A DNA stretch of 64,000 bases, taken from NCBI GenBank assembly GCA_040385525.1, contig JAZKHE010000002.1, positions 372,001-436,000 of the forward strand, written 5' to 3'. Shown piece by piece: positions 61,956 through 64,000 of this stretch; position 1 is the first letter of the stretch, and every line of letters begins with the position of its first letter. The notes under the pieces are model-generated. The model saw only the letters and a list, made by a program, of their open reading frames with translations, searched no databases and had not been told where the DNA came from. This stretch comes from JAZKHE01 sp040385525. Its GTDB lineage: Bacteria; Bacteroidota; Bacteroidia; UBA4408. A program made the position numbers and the translations under genes.

Positions 61956-62364
61956 ATTTTCTCAATCCTTGAGTCCATTTTAAACTATCGGGTAAATTTA
62001 GCCCATAATTTTCAAACTCTTCTTTTGTCATAAGAATTTCATTTTCTCTAAGATTTTGAGGGTTGTAAATAACAGGAAAATTTTTCCGTAGAAATATTTC
62101 TAAATCATGAAATCGCACTTTTTTACTATCCTTATAAACAGTCCCTTTTTCATCTTGAAATTTATAACCAAAATAAACGCCAGAACTTTTTCCGTAACTA
62201 CGGTGTACGCTTGTAATTGTTCCGGTTGAAACTAAGCCAACAATTTTTAAACGTTTATCAATTTCTTTTTGTTCGTGTAATGAAAAAGGAATGAATATAA
62301 TGAAAAAAACTAAAATTATAGAACATAATATTATGTATATGATTTTAGATGGTGATGATTTCAT
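61951..62364 (-). CDS. DUF3592-like small membrane protein
   Basis: 137 residues with one N-terminal membrane helix (about 9-31) and a soluble beta-rich part. The pattern of a strand ending in VSTGTITSVHRSYG, then YFGYKFQDEKGTVYKDSK and FPVIYNPQNLRENEIL resembles DUF3592, whose members share a 'V-x-Y-x-P-x-N' ending. The match is weak and no function is known. It begins two bases after the rsmA stop, so it is translationally coupled to it. Confidence 0.65.
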   Translation of the reverse strand: MKSSPSKIIYIILCSIILVFFIIFIPFSLHEQKEIDKRLKIVGLVSTGTITSVHRSYGKSSGVYFGYKFQDEKGTVYKDSKKVRFHDLEIFLRKNFPVIYNPQNLRENEILMTKEEFENYGLNLPDSLKWTQGLRKY

Positions 62365-62366
62365 AT

Positions 62367-63149
62367 CTATTTGTTTTGCTCTTCAATCTCAAGTGTTAAT
62401 TTAACAAAATCGTTTACAGATAATTGCTCTGCACGTTTGGCTAAATAAACAGAAGTAAATTCAGGAGGTGTGAGCGATTTTAATGCATTACGCAATGTTT
62501 TTCGGCGCTGATTAAAACCTGTTTTTACCACACGTATAAATTTTTCTTCGTCGCATGCTAAGTTTTGTACTTTATTGCGAACTAAACGTATTACACCCGA
62601 TTTTACTTTTGGTGGTGGAGAAAAAACGGTTTCACTAACCGTAAATAAATATTCAATATCGTAATACGCTTGCAAAAGTACACTTAGTATTCCGTAATCT
62701 TTATTGCCTGGAGGCGATGCAATGCGCATAGCCACTTCTTTTTGAAACATACCAACTACAATAGGCACCGTGTTTTTATACTCTAAGGCTTTAAATAAAA
62801 TTTGAGAAGAAATGTTGTATGGAAAATTTCCTATTAGAGCAAATGGCTTTTTATTAAATAATGATTCTAAATTTAATTGTAAAAAATCGCCTTCAATTAT
62901 TTTTTTATTTAGTTCAGGAAAGTTTTTTTCTAAGTAACCAATCGATTCGCTATCAATATCTATTACATAAGTATTGTAATTTTTATTTTGAATTAGGTAT
63001 TTGGTTAAAACGCCCATTCCAGGGCCAACTTCAAGTACTAAATCATATCCTTCATAACCATCAATTGCTTTTACAATATTAAGAGCAATTTCCTCATCAC
63101 GTAAAAAATGTTGTCCTAAATGTTTTTTTGCTCTTACTTTATCGTTCAT
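62367..63149 (-). CDS. rsmA: 16S rRNA dimethyladenosine transferase RsmA (KsgA)
   Basis: SAM-dependent methyltransferase that dimethylates two adjacent adenines near the 3' end of 16S rRNA during 30S maturation. It has 260 residues with RAKKHLGQHFLRDEEIALNI, the SAM motif VLEVGPGMGVLTKYLI, catalytic IGNFPYNISSQILFKA and the C-terminal helical domain (RRKTLRNALKSL). It is full length. It appears between the DUF4286 gene (13 bases upstream) and the DUF3592-like gene on the same strand. Confidence 0.96.
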   Translation of the reverse strand: MNDKVRAKKHLGQHFLRDEEIALNIVKAIDGYEGYDLVLEVGPGMGVLTKYLIQNKNYNTYVIDIDSESIGYLEKNFPELNKKIIEGDFLQLNLESLFNKKPFALIGNFPYNISSQILFKALEYKNTVPIVVGMFQKEVAMRIASPPGNKDYGILSVLLQAYYDIEYLFTVSETVFSPPPKVKSGVIRLVRNKVQNLACDEEKFIRVVKTGFNQRRKTLRNALKSLTPPEFTSVYLAKRAEQLSVNDFVKLTLEIEEQNK

Positions 63150-63161
63150 GTTTTTATTTTT

Positions 63162-63467
63162 TTACACCAATTGTAATAAGGTTCTAAAAGCTACAAATCT
63201 GCCTTCAAAATGTTTTTTGGCTTCAAGCTGTAGTCTAGTGGCGTGTTTCTCTCTGTATTCGTTGTAATCATTCATATTGGCGCACATGTATTGTATGGAG
63301 TAGGTTATACCTTGTTCTTCGTCAATCAAAACTTTACAAAATCTATTTTCAATAAACAAACCAGTTTGCATTACTTCTGGTATATGTGTTTCTATCATCC
63401 ATTTTAACCAAGCATCATGCGCATCATGATCTACATTTACGGTTACGTTATAAATTATTTTACTCAT
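63162..63467 (-). CDS. DUF4286 family protein
   Basis: About 101 residues, starting MSKIIYNVTVNVDHDAHDAW. This is a small alpha/beta protein with the ferredoxin-like features of DUF4286: strand-helix WLKWMIETHIPEVMQTGLF, strand YSIQYMCANMNDYNEY and helix LQLEAKKHFEGRFVAFRTLL. The long upstream extension to 63509 has no similarity and crosses a repeat, so the ATG at 63467 is the likely start. Function is unknown, though related dimeric alpha-beta-barrel proteins act in stress or small-molecule binding. It is part of a run with rsmA. Confidence 0.83.
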   Translation of the reverse strand: MSKIIYNVTVNVDHDAHDAWLKWMIETHIPEVMQTGLFIENRFCKVLIDEEQGITYSIQYMCANMNDYNEYREKHATRLQLEAKKHFEGRFVAFRTLLQLV

Positions 63468-63500
63468 TACTTTAGTCGTTAGTTTGTAAGCAACATTATT

Positions 63501-63530
63501 AATTTGCACATTATCAAATCAGCACATTAG
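63501..63530. repeat. Short dispersed AT-rich repeat (AATGTGCTAATTTGA family)
   Basis: AATTTGCACATTATCAAATC, then AGCACATTAG. Read on the minus strand this is CTAATGTGCTGATTTGATAA, then TGTGCAAATT, close to the run at 52805-52852. It lies just after the stop of the TPR gene. Confidence 0.42.
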
Positions 63531-64000
63531 TTAATTAATCTTATCTCCTCTTAAGTTTCTAAATCTTTTTCGTGCCTCTACACCATAAGTACTTCCGGGG
63601 TATTTCACCAATATTTGTTGGTAAATTTCCTGAGCTTTTTGTGTGTTTTTAAATTCATATTCGTTGAGTTCAGCTAAATAAAAATAGGCATCATCTCCTA
63701 AAATATCTTCTGCATATTCATTTGTTATTTTTTCTAACATGCTGGCGGCTAAAGTATATTGTTGTTTCTTTTTATAAATTTTATACTTTTTAAAAAGTAC
63801 ATCATCGCTTATTGTGTGTCCCGAAAATTTTTGTGCGATAGAATCTAAAGTAATTAAAGCCAAACTATCTTTATTTTGAAAACTTAATAAATCAGCTCTA
63901 GAGTATATTAAAAGTGGTTCTGTAATAGAATCTAAGCCTGTATTATCCGTTATTAAAAGCGAAAGATAAATAGCGTCGTTAGCAATTAAACGTGAAGTAG
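63531..64000 (-). CDS. Tetratricopeptide-repeat protein, 5' end outside the window
   Basis: The reading frame is open from the stop at 63531 to the window edge; the visible part is at least 156 residues and the true start lies beyond base 64000. A TTG at 63863 is only an internal Leu codon, not a start. The C-terminal part has TPR-type helices: YKKKQQYTLAASMLEKIT, GDDAYFYLAELNEYEFKNTQ, EIYQQILVKYPGSTYGVEAR. The phrase 'YPGSTYGVEARKRFRNLRG' recalls the ends of BamD- or YbgF-like TPR proteins. Export cannot be judged without the N-terminus. It is upstream of DUF4286-rsmA on the same strand. Confidence 0.8.
   Translation of the reverse strand, partial: TSRLIANDAIYLSLLITDNTGLDSITEPLLIYSRADLLSFQNKDSLALITLDSIAQKFSGHTISDDVLFKKYKIYKKKQQYTLAASMLEKITNEYAEDILGDDAYFYLAELNEYEFKNTQKAQEIYQQILVKYPGSTYGVEARKRFRNLRGDKIN

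Noticed and set aside
63468..63509. Longer start for the DUF4286 protein
   Set aside because: The extra residues come from a repeat-like region and lack similarity to the family start.
1..64000. CRISPR array, prophage, insertion sequence or defence island
   Set aside because: No regularly spaced repeats, transposase, integrase, phage structural or restriction genes were seen on either strand.

Overview
This window looks like chromosome from an aerobic, gliding or surface-active member of the Bacteroidota, probably close to Flavobacteriales. The base composition is AT-rich, about one third GC by eye. It carries type IX secretion system (T9SS) and gliding genes (porV, porU, porP/sprF-like, gldJ, gldD) and secreted proteins with type A and type B sorting tails. 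It also carries an alternative complex III operon. Many genes have a TAnnTTTG promoter box upstream and show no strong Shine-Dalgarno sequence. No phage, insertion sequence, CRISPR array or defence island is visible. Most of the window is core genome with a few poorly characterised secreted proteins between.

Layout. 0-5.3 kb: typA, a small unknown protein, purQ, dusB and a CPBP membrane protease. 5.3-9 kb: tRNA-Ala(GGC), followed after only 10 nt by a TTG-started TPR/SpoIIE-type phosphatase and an abutting multi-pass membrane protein. 9-16 kb: gldD, ssb, lptB, a secreted TonB-C protein, a DUF5686-type outer-membrane protein, a carboxymuconolactone decarboxylase-like protein, a lipoprotein and tatC. 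16-22.5 kb: a T9SS type A cargo protein, then the rimP-nusA-infB operon with a hairpin in its leader. 22.7-25.2 kb: small unknown membrane protein, a 22-23-residue repeat protein and a SPOR protein. 25.5-36.7 kb: actABCDEF followed by cytochrome c oxidase subunits II and I, all on the plus strand and closed by a terminator. 36.9-42.2 kb: a second type A cargo, rlmF, pdhC, pdhA, cdd and ispF. 42.4-52.8 kb: porV and porU facing porP-like, gldJ, murF and a cysteine desulfurase. 52.9-64 kb: secreted or lipid-anchored proteins, an M20 peptidase, a large PKD-repeat type B cargo, a histidine kinase, a CapA-like protein, rsmA, a DUF4286 protein and a truncated TPR protein at the edge.

How the genes fit together. 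ActABCDEF oxidises menaquinol and passes electrons to the aa3-type oxidase encoded next to it, whose subunit II has CuA ligands but no fused haem. PorV and PorU form the cell-surface end of T9SS, which processes the two type A cargos and probably helps attach the type B protein. The PorP/SprF-like protein is a candidate partner for the type B cargo. TatC could export the twin-arginine protein at 54.2-55.0 kb and possibly ActB.

I found no clear novel multi-gene system. The best leads are the tRNA/signalling-gene junction, the rimP leader hairpin, the regular PKD array with a possible SprF partner, a phosphatase-fold protein lacking a metal ligand, and three families of short dispersed intergenic repeats. 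Several starts here are placed at internal ATG codons rather than at the most upstream TTG or GTG, as noted per gene. All database identifications are from recognition of motifs, not from a search.
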